Below the pieces are notes generated by a model. The model worked only from the letters and a program-made list of their open reading frames with translations. It searched no databases and was not told the origin of the DNA. 33,857 bases of DNA. It comes from an uncultured Bacteroidales bacterium. Its GTDB lineage: Bacteria; Bacteroidota; Bacteroidia; Bacteroidales; F082. This document shows positions 1-7,523 of the stretch, one piece after another. Both the position numbers and the translations under genes were made by a program. The stretch spans positions 1 to 33,857 of the forward strand of contig CAJOHD010000014.1 in assembly GCA_905234275.1 (NCBI GenBank). Reading direction: 5' to 3'. Every line of letters starts with the position of its first letter. Position 1 is the first letter of the stretch.

Positions 1-99
1 TCAACCATCAACATCGCCAACCTCACACCAGGTTTATACCTAATCAAAGTGCGAATGAGCGACGGAAAAGAATTTTCAGAAAAGATTGTTGTGAAATAA
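1..99 (+). CDS. C-terminal end of a T9SS-secreted protein (5' truncated by window edge)
   Basis: Only the last 32 codons and a TAA stop are present. They read as the end of a type IX secretion (Por) C-terminal sorting domain, with the core GLYLIKV followed by the terminal strand EKIVVK. The last 23 residues differ from the end of the secreted protein at 29101-31374 by one residue, and the DNA is also nearly identical. The family role is known: the domain directs the protein across the outer membrane and is removed or used for surface attachment. Nothing can be said about the rest of the protein. A strong hairpin terminator follows 8 bp after the stop. Confidence 0.85.
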   Translation, partial: STINIANLTPGLYLIKVRMSDGKEFSEKIVVK

Positions 100-106
100 G
101 GGAGAC

Positions 107-144
107 GCTGTGCGGAGCCAATTGGCTCCGCACAGCATTTTTTT
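107..144 (+). terminator. Rho-independent terminator after the T9SS cargo gene
   Basis: A perfect 13-bp stem (GCTGTGCGGAGCC at 107-119 paired with 124-136) has an AATT loop and is followed by a T-run (138-144). It ends the transcript of the gene at 1-99. A near-identical stem follows the related gene at 31374, so the sorting-domain end and its terminator look duplicated as one block. Confidence 0.85.
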
Positions 145-246
145 CAAAAAACACCATATTTAAAAATGCAAAACATCTGCAATCTACCGTCTACCATCGT
201 TTGTCATTCTGATTTTCAGGTTCATTCACGTACAATTCACGATGGT

Positions 247-287
247 TTCACGAAGGAATCACGAAGGGATCACGAAGGAATCAGGAG
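247..287. repeat. 11-bp direct tandem repeat, about 3.7 copies
   Basis: Units are TTCACGAAGGA (247-257), ATCACGAAGGG (258-268), ATCACGAAGGA (269-279) and a partial ATCAGGAG. The last partial unit contains the stop codon (281-283, minus strand) of the small gene at 281-538. The repeat therefore abuts that gene's 3' end exactly where it diverges from its paralog. Confidence 0.8.
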
Positions 288-538
288 TGTGATTTTATCC
301 AGTTTTTTAATTCTTTAACGCGTTTTTGGTATTTTTCGAGCTGGCTTTCAACGAAATCGTCGCTGTATTTGCGGTCGCAGAAGCCATTGCCACGGGCGAC
401 GTATTCGTCGTCGTAAAGCGAGCCTAAAACATCTTCATAGTTTTCAACATATTGTTGATTTTCGGCAAGCAACCGTTTCAAATCGTCCAAATCAGCTTCA
501 AAAGAATCACCAGAAGAAAAAGTATAGCGTTTTTTCAT
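281..538 (-). CDS. Small acidic hypothetical protein, 85 aa (paralog of 9638-9925)
   Basis: I do not recognise the family. The protein is soluble, highly charged and predicted mostly helical. It starts MKKRYTFSSGDSFEADLDDL and ends in a lysine-rich helix (QLEKYQKRVKELKNWI). It has no signal peptide, cysteine cluster or catalytic motif. The gene at 9638 encodes the same protein with only two differences in the first 81 residues (T6/I6 and K75/E75), and both copies carry a similar promoter and leader, so the duplication includes upstream DNA. The C-terminus (KSHS) lies at an 11-bp tandem repeat and differs from the other copy. It is transcribed divergently from the regulator at 617. The conservation between copies supports a real protein. 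Confidence 0.75.
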   Translation of the reverse strand: MKKRYTFSSGDSFEADLDDLKRLLAENQQYVENYEDVLGSLYDDEYVARGNGFCDRKYSDDFVESQLEKYQKRVKELKNWIKSHS

Positions 539-561
539 TGAAAGTCATCTTTTTGATGTTG

Positions 562-569
562 CAAAATTA
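562..569 (-). promoter_or_regulatory. -7 box (TAATTTTG) of the 281-538 gene
   Basis: The minus strand reads TAATTTTG, matching the Bacteroidota -7 consensus TAnnTTTG, 23 bp upstream of the ATG at 538. No convincing -33 TTG is seen. The paralog at 9638 has the same box at a similar distance. Confidence 0.6.
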
Positions 570-583
570 TAAAAATTAGCCGT

Positions 584-612
584 TTGATGCGTTGAAAAAT
601 TTTATACCTTTG
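584..612 (+). promoter_or_regulatory. Promoter of the 617 regulator gene
   Basis: TTG at 584-586 and TACCTTTG at 605-612 are separated by 18 bp, a good Bacteroidota -33/-7 promoter. The predicted transcription start is about 616-617, which coincides with the GTG start codon at 617, so the mRNA may be leaderless. Confidence 0.65.
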
Positions 613-616
613 CCAT

Positions 617-2197
617 GTGAAGAAACTTTATCTTATACTATCAATCTCGTTTTCCTTGCTTGTCCTCGCTCACTGCACAAGCAACCCAAAACCATGGTAT
701 GCCGACAAACCTTATAACATTTCTCCGAAGCTTCTTCGCATCGACAATCTCATGTGGCTTCAACCCGACAGCGCAACCCGTGAATTGTCAAGATTTTGGG
801 CAAACTACAACATTGACAGCGCCGATGCGTTTAACAAACATTATTTCAATTTGCTTGTATCTGAAGCGTTGTTTAAGGGTGGATATCCGCAATCAAACAG
901 AAAGCGTCTGCTGAAAGCGGTCGATTATTTCGACACCACCGATTATTGGCTTTCGGCTCGCGCACATTACATGAACGGCGTGGGGCTTTCGGCAAACGAC
1001 AGTATTATCGAAGCTTTGGGAGAGTATCTGCACGTTTTGGATATCATGGATGAGCATATTCCAACACCGCCGCATCCCCGTTTCATGATGCTTATTCATT
1101 GCCGTTTGGGCGACTTGTTTTCAGAACAGTATATGCAGGAACCGGCTATCGTATGTTATGAAAACGCATTGAGATACAATGATTATAGCGAAACTAACCC
1201 TTTGACACGTTCTTATTTGCTTCAAGATATTGGCTTCCAATATGACAAACTGCAAAAGTATGACACCGCCAGATATTATTATAATGAAGCCCTACGTTTT
1301 TTGCCTGACACGACAGATGTGTTATACCCCAAAGTACTATTTTATCTTGCGATGCTTGACTGCACATCAGGCTCTGACTTTGAACACGGAATAGTTGAAT
1401 TGAAACGACTGGCTTCGCAATGTTCGGAGTCGAATCGCGATTGGCGATATGTCAACATTGGGTTGATTTATCAGGAAGCCGGACCTGTCGATTCTGCTTT
1501 GGTGTATTTTCAAAAAGCATTTGACACTGGCATTAATGATGCTATGAAATCCTTTGTGGCTGAGTTTATTTATGAGATTTATGAGAATCAAGGCGACACG
1601 CTCAAAATGACTGGATTTGCTAAATATCTCATCGAAAAACCGTCAAACGAGCGTGTCAGCATGGCTCGCGTCTCTACGCTCAACTCAATGTTTCAGGATT
1701 ATCTGACTCGTCATCAGGAAAGAGTGCAACATCAAAACAGCAAGCAGGCTATTATATATGTTACAATAGCCGTTGCAATAATTTTATTGGTGGTTTTCAT
1801 TATCGTAAAATTGAGAAACAAGAAGAGAACCATTGAAAATCAAAAGCTTCAAGAGGAGAAACAGCGTTTGCAAACGGATTATGAAAATAGTAAACGCCAG
1901 CAGTATGAAGCATTGCAGAATCGGGTGAAATCAATCTTCAAAGAAAAGAGTAATAATTCATTACCATTGATTATCAATGAGTTTAAGTTAGTTTATATAG
2001 ATTTTCTGAATAAGATCTATTTAGCTTATCCGAATCTTTCCGAAACCGAAAAGAATATCTTGATTTTGACTTTGTTAAACTTCCGCATAAAAGAAGAAGC
2101 CGTTATTCTGAACTTGAGCGAAAACACAGTGATGAAGTACCGCTCCAACCTCAAAAAGAAAGTTGATTTTGACCTGATTTCGTCCCAAATCAGATAA
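617..2197 (+). CDS. Membrane-anchored TPR protein with LuxR-like HTH
   Basis: 526 aa, probably a transmembrane sensor/regulator. An N-terminal hydrophobic segment ends in a relaxed lipobox (LVLAHC, Cys20), followed by TPR-like helical repeats over about residues 80-340. One transmembrane helix lies at about 377-397, then a coiled coil (about 405-435). The C-terminal helix-turn-helix (about 474-516, core LSETEK...ILNLSENTVMKYRSNL) resembles LuxR/GerE domains. The periplasmic TPR plus cytosolic HTH layout is a common Bacteroidota arrangement; its signals are mostly unknown. The start is GTG, the only one in frame that gives a clean signal peptide. It probably acts on neighbouring envelope genes such as 2343-8795, but that is inference from position. 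The architecture matches the protein at 27616-29082. Confidence 0.85.
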   Translation: MKKLYLILSISFSLLVLAHCTSNPKPWYADKPYNISPKLLRIDNLMWLQPDSATRELSRFWANYNIDSADAFNKHYFNLLVSEALFKGGYPQSNRKRLLKAVDYFDTTDYWLSARAHYMNGVGLSANDSIIEALGEYLHVLDIMDEHIPTPPHPRFMMLIHCRLGDLFSEQYMQEPAIVCYENALRYNDYSETNPLTRSYLLQDIGFQYDKLQKYDTARYYYNEALRFLPDTTDVLYPKVLFYLAMLDCTSGSDFEHGIVELKRLASQCSESNRDWRYVNIGLIYQEAGPVDSALVYFQKAFDTGINDAMKSFVAEFIYEIYENQGDTLKMTGFAKYLIEKPSNERVSMARVSTLNSMFQDYLTRHQERVQHQNSKQAIIYVTIAVAIILLVVFIIVKLRNKKRTIENQKLQEEKQRLQTDYENSKRQQYEALQNRVKSIFKEKSNNSLPLIINEFKLVYIDFLNKIYLAYPNLSETEKNILILTLLNFRIKEEAVILNLSENTVMKYRSNLKKKVDFDLISSQIR

Positions 2198-2313
2198 AAA
2201 ATCTGTATATCTCATTTTACTAAAATATTTATTATCACTTGTTTAGTGGAATTTGCTACCAACAAAAATCTGTATTTCAAATTTCCTCTTGCTTTTCATC
2301 CGATTTTTTGCTA

Positions 2314-2321
2314 TAATTTTG
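2314..2321 (+). promoter_or_regulatory. -7 box (TAATTTTG) of the 2343-7179 operon
   Basis: TAATTTTG lies 22 bp before the ATG at 2343. A TTG at 2289-2291 could be the -33 element, with a slightly long 22-bp spacer. Confidence 0.6.
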
Positions 2322-2342
2322 AAGTGAGAAAAACAAAATCCC

Positions 2343-3611
2343 ATGAAAACAAAAGTATTCATCCTATTAGTCCCATTTGTCCTAATAGTCCTATTAGCCT
2401 GCTGCAATAATAAACCAGTCGAGTCTAAAATTTCCGACAAATTCACCGGTTACAATGATTATTCAGAAAGCTTTGAGACAATAGCAAATCTTACTAAAGA
2501 CAAACAAATCATCATCCTCGGTGAATGCGGTCATGGCGACGGCCGTACTTTTGAAATAAAATCGGAAATTGTCAGATATTTGGATTCTATTGGCGATTAC
2601 ACCTTAATTCTTGAAGGAATGAATCCCTTTGACGGCGCAATTCTGAATGAAGAACTGCCAGTGCTGATAATTAACACTTCGTGGCTGAATGTTGGTAGTT
2701 CATGGAATCCTTTGTGGAGTCACACGGAAGAAGCATCTAAACTGGTTGATGCGATGAACAAACACCAAATCGATTTTTACGGCATGGATGTCAATCCATC
2801 ATACTGCAATTACTTCCAGATAGCATATCTGAAAAATCTGTTTTATTCAGATTCGACAATGAAACAGAATCTTTTTGATTATAACTGGAACAAATTGCTT
2901 GATATTGATAGGGAAATGCCTCAATACAACGATCCTGTCATTCAAGATCTTGATTATCAATATTATGACAGTTCGTTGCTGGCAATGAAAGATAAGCTGA
3001 ACAATGAAAATGTCTCATTCAACAAAGATGCCGTTTTGCTATTGATTGACAATATGTTGTCGTTCTCAAATCTGGCAAAATGCGGATTTTCTAACACCTG
3101 CGATTCATGTATCGATTGTAGCATTATAATTCGTGACCGACAAATGGCAGATAATGTTGCGTGGTATATAAATCATCATCCTGAAAAGAAAATTATCATC
3201 TGGGCAGCCAATTTCCATGGGGCGAAGGATATTTCACAAATAAAATACGGCAAGGAACCGAATCCCGACTTGTATGACAGATACACTTTGTTGGGCGAGC
3301 ATCTTGCGAACATGTTCCCGAATCAGGTTTATTCCATTGCTTTCACATCTGGTGGCGGTGAAGTGGGGTATTTTTATCAAGACGAAAGCTATCCTATTCA
3401 GCCCGATTCCACTTCGGTTGAATTCGCCTTGCTGCAGCGCGGCATCAACTACGGCTATCTTGATTTCGGTAGTCATCCCGAGTTTGAAGATATTCCGTTC
3501 CACAGCATCCTTCTCGGCTATCACAACAAAATCGGCAAATGGGTAAAGTCATTCGATGCGATATTTTACATCAAAGAGCAACATCGGGCGACACAAGTAA
3601 TTGAACAATGA
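2343..3611 (+). CDS. Erythromycin-esterase-like lipoprotein
   Basis: 422 aa. The signal peptide ends in the lipobox LLAC (Cys20), so this is a predicted lipoprotein. The body matches the erythromycin esterase (Ere) superfamily, PF05139-like. Visible motifs are LGECGHGDGRTFE (Glu61, His64), the ILEGMNPF strand with the second conserved Glu (Glu91), RDRQMADNVAWYI, and WAANFHGAKD with the conserved late His. In characterised Ere enzymes these His/Glu residues hydrolyse the macrolide lactone ring. Most family members in Bacteroidota are not resistance genes and have unknown substrates. It is the first gene of a four-gene operon: its end overlaps the next gene by 4 bp (ATGA), and the rest encodes exported propeller-like proteins. 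A surface or periplasmic hydrolase is the safest call. Macrolide resistance should not be inferred. Confidence 0.8.
   Translation: MKTKVFILLVPFVLIVLLACCNNKPVESKISDKFTGYNDYSESFETIANLTKDKQIIILGECGHGDGRTFEIKSEIVRYLDSIGDYTLILEGMNPFDGAILNEELPVLIINTSWLNVGSSWNPLWSHTEEASKLVDAMNKHQIDFYGMDVNPSYCNYFQIAYLKNLFYSDSTMKQNLFDYNWNKLLDIDREMPQYNDPVIQDLDYQYYDSSLLAMKDKLNNENVSFNKDAVLLLIDNMLSFSNLAKCGFSNTCDSCIDCSIIIRDRQMADNVAWYINHHPEKKIIIWAANFHGAKDISQIKYGKEPNPDLYDRYTLLGEHLANMFPNQVYSIAFTSGGGEVGYFYQDESYPIQPDSTSVEFALLQRGINYGYLDFGSHPEFEDIPFHSILLGYHNKIGKWVKSFDAIFYIKEQHRATQVIEQ
2361..2396 (+). repeat. 9-bp minisatellite encoding a signal-peptide core (copy 1)
   Basis: Four 9-bp units (ATCCTATTA, GTCCCATTT, GTCCTAATA, GTCCTATTA) form the hydrophobic stretch of the 2343 lipoprotein signal peptide. 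The same repeat in the same frame occurs at 4688-4723 and 6132-6176. Confidence 0.75.
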
Positions 3612-4660
3612 AAAATTCAATTATAACTCTCATTTTTTCCCTGCTGTGCGGCTTAACCATGTCCGCGCAGCAGGATACATGTGCAAAAGCTATAACGCTC
3701 GACGCTGTTTATGTCACCGCCGAAAAAGTAACCTATTTCCGTAGCAAACCAAATTTCGTGATGCTCGATTTCGAGGTTAATGACAACAAATTCTTCATCC
3801 TGCAAAAGAAATTTGGCATAAACACTGATTATCGCGTTCTAATTACCGATTTGTTTTATGAGCCAATTGACACTATATTTTTACCGAAACATATTGAGCC
3901 AGAGCATATTATCCTCGATTGCATGAATCACTGCCAGATAATGGGCCAGGACTCGGTTTATCAGATCGTTGAAATTGAAAATGATTTTATTATCGACTTT
4001 CCAAATGAAAAACAATATTACAAAACAGTCATGGACAATGTCATTTTCATTACCGATAAATATTTGTATCTCAATGAATTAAAACTTGATGGATATGTTT
4101 CGAGATTTTACAGAATCAATTTGTCAACCAAGAAAAAGGAGGATTTGTTTTTTAGTGACGACTCAAAATCGTTTCGTGAAGTTCAGCGAGAACTTAAGTG
4201 GCATGAAGCACATATGCATGTTGTTGATAATATTTGTCACAGCCCGTCTGTCGAGGATTGGGAAGTTTTTATAAAAAATGCGTGGTATCACACAAAAAAC
4301 TGTTATCTTGCGAAAGTGGCTGATACTCTTTACTATTTCGATCATCTTAACTGCAGAATTGAGGCTTATGATGAGACTATGAATCTGCTTAATAGTTGCG
4401 AAATATCTTATCCTGAAAAACAAAACTATTGGCGTCACACTATTTATCAGGACCGCGCCTGGGGTACATTCTACACCATCTTCGGCACAACTCTGAACGT
4501 AATTGACATCAAAACCGGCAAAACCACCCCCAAAATCAACGCTAATAACTATCTAAGCCAAAAGATGATCATCTATAAAGGAAATCTATATTCTCTGAAA
4601 AAGCGTAGAGATTCCGGCAACACTGAAGTCTCATTTATCGAAAAAACAAAACTTTATTAA
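3608..4660 (+). CDS. Exported propeller-family protein, 350 aa
   Basis: Secreted or periplasmic, with a signal peptide at about residues 1-20 (...GLTMSA/QQ). The mature part begins with the family motif LDAVYVTAEK (31-40). It continues with many short alternating strands, consistent with a beta-propeller-like fold, though I see no named catalytic motif. Shared family landmarks include MGQDSVYQIVEI, a late W-R-H-T...FYTIF segment, IDIKTGKTT and the C-terminal FIEKTKLY. Paralogs lie at 4662-6062, 6064-7179 and 7524-8795. This copy lacks the N-terminal CarboxypepD_reg-like domain. It overlaps the Ere-like gene by 4 bp and ends 1 bp before the next gene, so it is co-translated. Function unknown; a ligand-binding surface protein is a guess. 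Confidence 0.8.
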   Translation: MKNSIITLIFSLLCGLTMSAQQDTCAKAITLDAVYVTAEKVTYFRSKPNFVMLDFEVNDNKFFILQKKFGINTDYRVLITDLFYEPIDTIFLPKHIEPEHIILDCMNHCQIMGQDSVYQIVEIENDFIIDFPNEKQYYKTVMDNVIFITDKYLYLNELKLDGYVSRFYRINLSTKKKEDLFFSDDSKSFREVQRELKWHEAHMHVVDNICHSPSVEDWEVFIKNAWYHTKNCYLAKVADTLYYFDHLNCRIEAYDETMNLLNSCEISYPEKQNYWRHTIYQDRAWGTFYTIFGTTLNVIDIKTGKTTPKINANNYLSQKMIIYKGNLYSLKKRRDSGNTEVSFIEKTKLY

Positions 4661-4661
4661 T

Positions 4662-6062
4662 ATGGAGAAGGTAATTATGAAAGTCATCCTATTTGTCACA
4701 TTAGCCCTATTTGTCCTATCTCCAATTGCTGCTACTGCTCAAAACTATGTCATTTCCGGCAACGTCGCAGCCAAAGATGTAAACATCACCGAAACCACCA
4801 CTTTCCTCGGCGCTTCCTCCAACAAAAATGGCGATTTCCAACTCAAGGTTTTCTCAGCAGATGTAACGTTGCGTTTTACCTGTGTCGGATATGCTGATAC
4901 AATTATATCATTGAATTCCAATGATTTTCATAATGGGGAAGCTTCGATAAATTTCAAAATGCGACCAATCAGTTATGACTTGCCGTCGGCAGAAATATCA
5001 GCTTCCAAATACTTCTATCGCAGCAAATCAGGTGTTACTATCGTGGATATTTCTTTCATAGATGATAAAACTCTAATCCTTGAAAACAAGAAATCGAAAT
5101 CAGAACTGAAAGTAATTGATAATGAGGGGAATAACGTTTCTAATATCAAGTTCGACAGCCTTTATAATGAGATTTGTGTAGATTTCTTCAGCAATTATAT
5201 CCTTGTAGGCGAGCATTATTGCCAGCAGATTAGGTTCAACGATGACTATTCTATCGAAAAGGTGGCTAATTTTTCGAGAAAAGACTTCGAAGAGAAACTG
5301 CGAGTTGGCGTACGAAAGTTCGGCAACTGCTTTATTTTTAAAGACAAGCCATTGATTATCAATAATTATTATGCTCGTCGTGATCATAACAAAAGCATCG
5401 GGTATTTCTATATAAATCCTGACGATTCAGTTGTTGAGCGTCATCAAATTCATCGTTTTATTGATGAAGAAGGCTATAAAGCTGCGGCTGCTTTGTTCGC
5501 TGAAATAATCTCGCTTTACCATGCATTTTCTGATGAAAACGAAGATTTGATTAATCTCGGCTTTTGGGATGGCAACCTTATGAGCATCCTGCCTGAACCC
5601 GAATGCCCTTTCTCGGTCGAAGCTCCTTGCGGCTGGCGAACGCGCTGTTTTGTATATATCAACCAATATATTAAACTCGACGCCAAGCCATTGAACATCA
5701 GCGTTTTTGATAAAGACAATATCTTGTATTTCGTTTATTTGGATGAAATGAAACTTTTGTCTTTTGACAAAAACTTCAATCTTTTAAGCGAAAAGACAAT
5801 CACACTTGGGGATAATGCAAAATATTTTACCAACAATGTTCTTGAAGACAAGGTTTCTAAAAGCATTTATGGACTTTTTGTCAAGGATGGTATAAGTTAT
5901 TTTTCATTACTCGATCTCGATAATGCTTCATTTGGCAATCTTAAAAAAGCATCTGGTTTTATATATCCCAACGTATTGAAAATCAACGATAATATTTCAT
6001 ATTGCACCTATTTCAACGCTGAAAAACAATACAGTTTCATACAAAGAACAAAGGTCTATTAA
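4662..6062 (+). CDS. Exported protein: CarboxypepD_reg-like domain plus propeller-like body
   Basis: 466 aa. The signal peptide covers about residues 1-27 (...SPIAATA/Q). A second ATG at 4677 (residue 6) would give a more usual MKVILF start. Residues about 29-102 form a CarboxypepD_reg-like beta-sandwich (VISGNV...SNKNGDFQLKV...FTCVGYADT), of the kind found at the N-terminus of TonB-dependent receptors. A motif LPSAEISAS (107-115) resembles the segment just before TonB plugs. The body is strand-rich and ends FIQRTKVY. It is clearly related to 7524-8795, which has the same domain order, and to 3608-4660 and 6064-7179. It is the third gene of the operon, with 1-bp gaps on both sides. Function unknown. 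Confidence 0.8.
   Translation: MEKVIMKVILFVTLALFVLSPIAATAQNYVISGNVAAKDVNITETTTFLGASSNKNGDFQLKVFSADVTLRFTCVGYADTIISLNSNDFHNGEASINFKMRPISYDLPSAEISASKYFYRSKSGVTIVDISFIDDKTLILENKKSKSELKVIDNEGNNVSNIKFDSLYNEICVDFFSNYILVGEHYCQQIRFNDDYSIEKVANFSRKDFEEKLRVGVRKFGNCFIFKDKPLIINNYYARRDHNKSIGYFYINPDDSVVERHQIHRFIDEEGYKAAAALFAEIISLYHAFSDENEDLINLGFWDGNLMSILPEPECPFSVEAPCGWRTRCFVYINQYIKLDAKPLNISVFDKDNILYFVYLDEMKLLSFDKNFNLLSEKTITLGDNAKYFTNNVLEDKVSKSIYGLFVKDGISYFSLLDLDNASFGNLKKASGFIYPNVLKINDNISYCTYFNAEKQYSFIQRTKVY
4688..4723 (+). repeat. 9-bp minisatellite encoding a signal-peptide core (copy 2)
   Basis: Units CCTATTTGT, CACATTAGC, CCTATTTGT and CCTATCTCC lie in the signal peptide of 4662-6062. The frame (CTA TTT GTC) is the same as in copies 1 and 3. 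Confidence 0.65.
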
Positions 6063-6063
6063 T

Positions 6064-7179
6064 ATGAAAAAGAATATTTTGAAAGATTTTTATAATGATT
6101 TTGAAAGATTTCTACGCGCAGCGTACCGAATCCTATTAATCCCATTCGTCCTATTAGCCCTATTTGTCCTATCACCAATTTCTGCGTCATCTCAGGAAAA
6201 TATCGCCTTCAGTCGCTCCCTTCCCGAAGCCACAATCACCGCCAAAAACATCCCTCACATCGCTTATAATAATAAGGTGGTGAGCATTGCCGATTTCGAA
6301 ATCAACGACATGGGAATTTACATCCTCGCACATCGCATCAGGAACTACTCTCTGCTGCATCTCTCGTTTGATTTTGACACCATAGCTGAAATAAATCTGC
6401 CTAGAAAATTCGATAAGCTTTATAAAGATGTTTACAATCAGATTCATGTGGTCAGCCAAGACTCTGTTTACTGGGTCGGCACCATGAAACGAGGCGACGA
6501 AATCGCTGGCATTGCATTGATGATGGGCATCCGGAAAGACCAGTTCGACTACATTCACAAACACGTTTCAGCCGCCACCGATAAGGTGATAATCACACAT
6601 TTATATGCCAACGGAAACCAGGAACTCTATTATTTCGATATCGGAGGTTGCGACGGAAAAGTTGATACAACTCTTCTCGAGCACATTCGTTGGGAAGAGG
6701 GATGTGACTTGATGTTCAACATCCGCATGTTCGGTCCAATGGGACTGAAAGGGGAGGCGCAGTCGCTGTTCTTGAAGCCCATTTACGATCCTGTTTTCAA
6801 TATGAACAACGAGATTTTCGTGTTCAATTTCGAAGACAACATCATCAATCTTTACGACAACTGCGCCCAGAAACTCAACTCGTTTCCTCTTACATTCCAC
6901 AAACGCAAAAGTTGGGGCAATAAAATCCGTTTGGTCGACGGCTGGAACAAAAAAGTGCTTATGGACGCCCAAAACAATGCATTCTACGCTGTTTTTTTAA
7001 GCGATGGCATTACTACTCTAAAGAAAATCGACATCGCTACAGGAACAGCTGAAACCACTGCTGTTTTCGGAGGTTTTCCTTTCATCGAAAACCTCCGAAT
7101 CTACAACGGCAAAGCATATTTCCTTTACGCCAATGATGTCTCAAGAAACAAAAGACTATACGAAGTTGTGATAGAATAG
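6064..7179 (+). CDS. Exported propeller-family protein lacking the CarboxypepD_reg domain, 371 aa
   Basis: The N-terminus is unusual: a 22-residue charged N-region (MKKNILKDFYNDFERFLRAA...) precedes the repeat-encoded hydrophobic core and the cleavage region (PISASSQ). The mature protein starts RSLPEATITAKNIPHIAYNN (51-70). This aligns directly with residues 107-123 of the 7524 protein, so this copy equals that protein without its CarboxypepD_reg-like domain. The bodies share QDSVY/DEDVW, FDIGG/FNIGG and DPVF landmarks. The last 45 residues (from GTAET) differ from 7524 by a single residue, and part of that DNA is identical. It is the last gene of the 2343 operon; no clear terminator follows. 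Role unknown. Confidence 0.8.
   Translation: MKKNILKDFYNDFERFLRAAYRILLIPFVLLALFVLSPISASSQENIAFSRSLPEATITAKNIPHIAYNNKVVSIADFEINDMGIYILAHRIRNYSLLHLSFDFDTIAEINLPRKFDKLYKDVYNQIHVVSQDSVYWVGTMKRGDEIAGIALMMGIRKDQFDYIHKHVSAATDKVIITHLYANGNQELYYFDIGGCDGKVDTTLLEHIRWEEGCDLMFNIRMFGPMGLKGEAQSLFLKPIYDPVFNMNNEIFVFNFEDNIINLYDNCAQKLNSFPLTFHKRKSWGNKIRLVDGWNKKVLMDAQNNAFYAVFLSDGITTLKKIDIATGTAETTAVFGGFPFIENLRIYNGKAYFLYANDVSRNKRLYEVVIE
6132..6176 (+). repeat. 9-bp minisatellite encoding a signal-peptide core (copy 3)
   Basis: Five units (CCTATTAAT, CCCATTCGT, CCTATTAGC, CCTATTTGT, CCTATCACC) encode the hydrophobic core of the 6064 signal peptide, in the same frame as the other two copies. Confidence 0.75.
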
Positions 7180-7226
7180 CTTTAATTTTGAAAAATTAAC
7201 AACCTATAACATAACTCTCATTTTTT

Positions 7227-7273
7227 ATTTCCCCAATTTTCCCATAATCCCCCAATTCCTCCAGTGGGGAAAT
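7227..7273. repeat. Inverted repeat ATTTCCCC/GGGGAAAT
   Basis: Perfect 8-bp arms (7227-7234 and 7266-7273) enclose 31 bp rich in CCCCAATT-like words. It lies 47 bp after the operon's last stop. It has no T-run, so a terminator role is uncertain. Confidence 0.4.
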
Positions 7274-7287
7274 CATTATTAAAACCG

Positions 7288-7420
7288 CGGCTTGATGGTA
7301 TCTGCTCAAAACAATGTTTCGTCTTTTGGTTCCTGCATCAACACCGTGTTCCCGTTCCAATTGTGAGTGTGTAGGCGGGAAAGATATTCTAAAAATATAT
7401 AATGGGAAGGCATATTCTGA
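7288..7420 (+). pseudogene. Relic of a deleted propeller-family paralog
   Basis: The 344-bp gap between 6064-7179 and 7524-8795 holds no intact gene. One frame reads GLMVSAQN near 7288-7311, like the signal-peptide end GLTMSAQ of the 3608 protein. Another frame reads VGGKDILKIYNGKAY at 7371-7415, matching the family C-terminus (GG...NLRIYNGKAY). The two pieces are about 60 bp apart, out of frame and interrupted by stops. I infer a fifth tandem copy that lost its middle and decayed. Both matches are short, so the call rests on the exact family wording and the location. Confidence 0.5.
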
Positions 7421-7473
7421 AAGCCACACCAAACATTTTAGGAATTTTATTATTCATTTTAGGGTTTTAGGTA

Positions 7474-7504
7474 TTGACATAAAACTATTATTGTTATAAT
7501 TTTG
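7474..7504 (+). promoter_or_regulatory. Promoter of 7524-8795
   Basis: TTGACA begins at 7474 and TAATTTTG lies at 7497-7504; the spacer after TTG is 20 bp. This near-perfect match gives 7524-8795 its own transcript, with a leader of about 15 nt. Confidence 0.75.
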
Positions 7505-7523
7505 TGGAACCAAACTTAATCTC

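Noticed and set aside
247..287. CRISPR-like repeats
   Set aside because: Units are 11 bp with no spacers, a simple tandem repeat; no cas genes in the window.
2343..3611. Macrolide resistance gene
   Set aside because: Only superfamily motifs are shared with Ere enzymes; chromosomal operon with envelope proteins and no mobile context.
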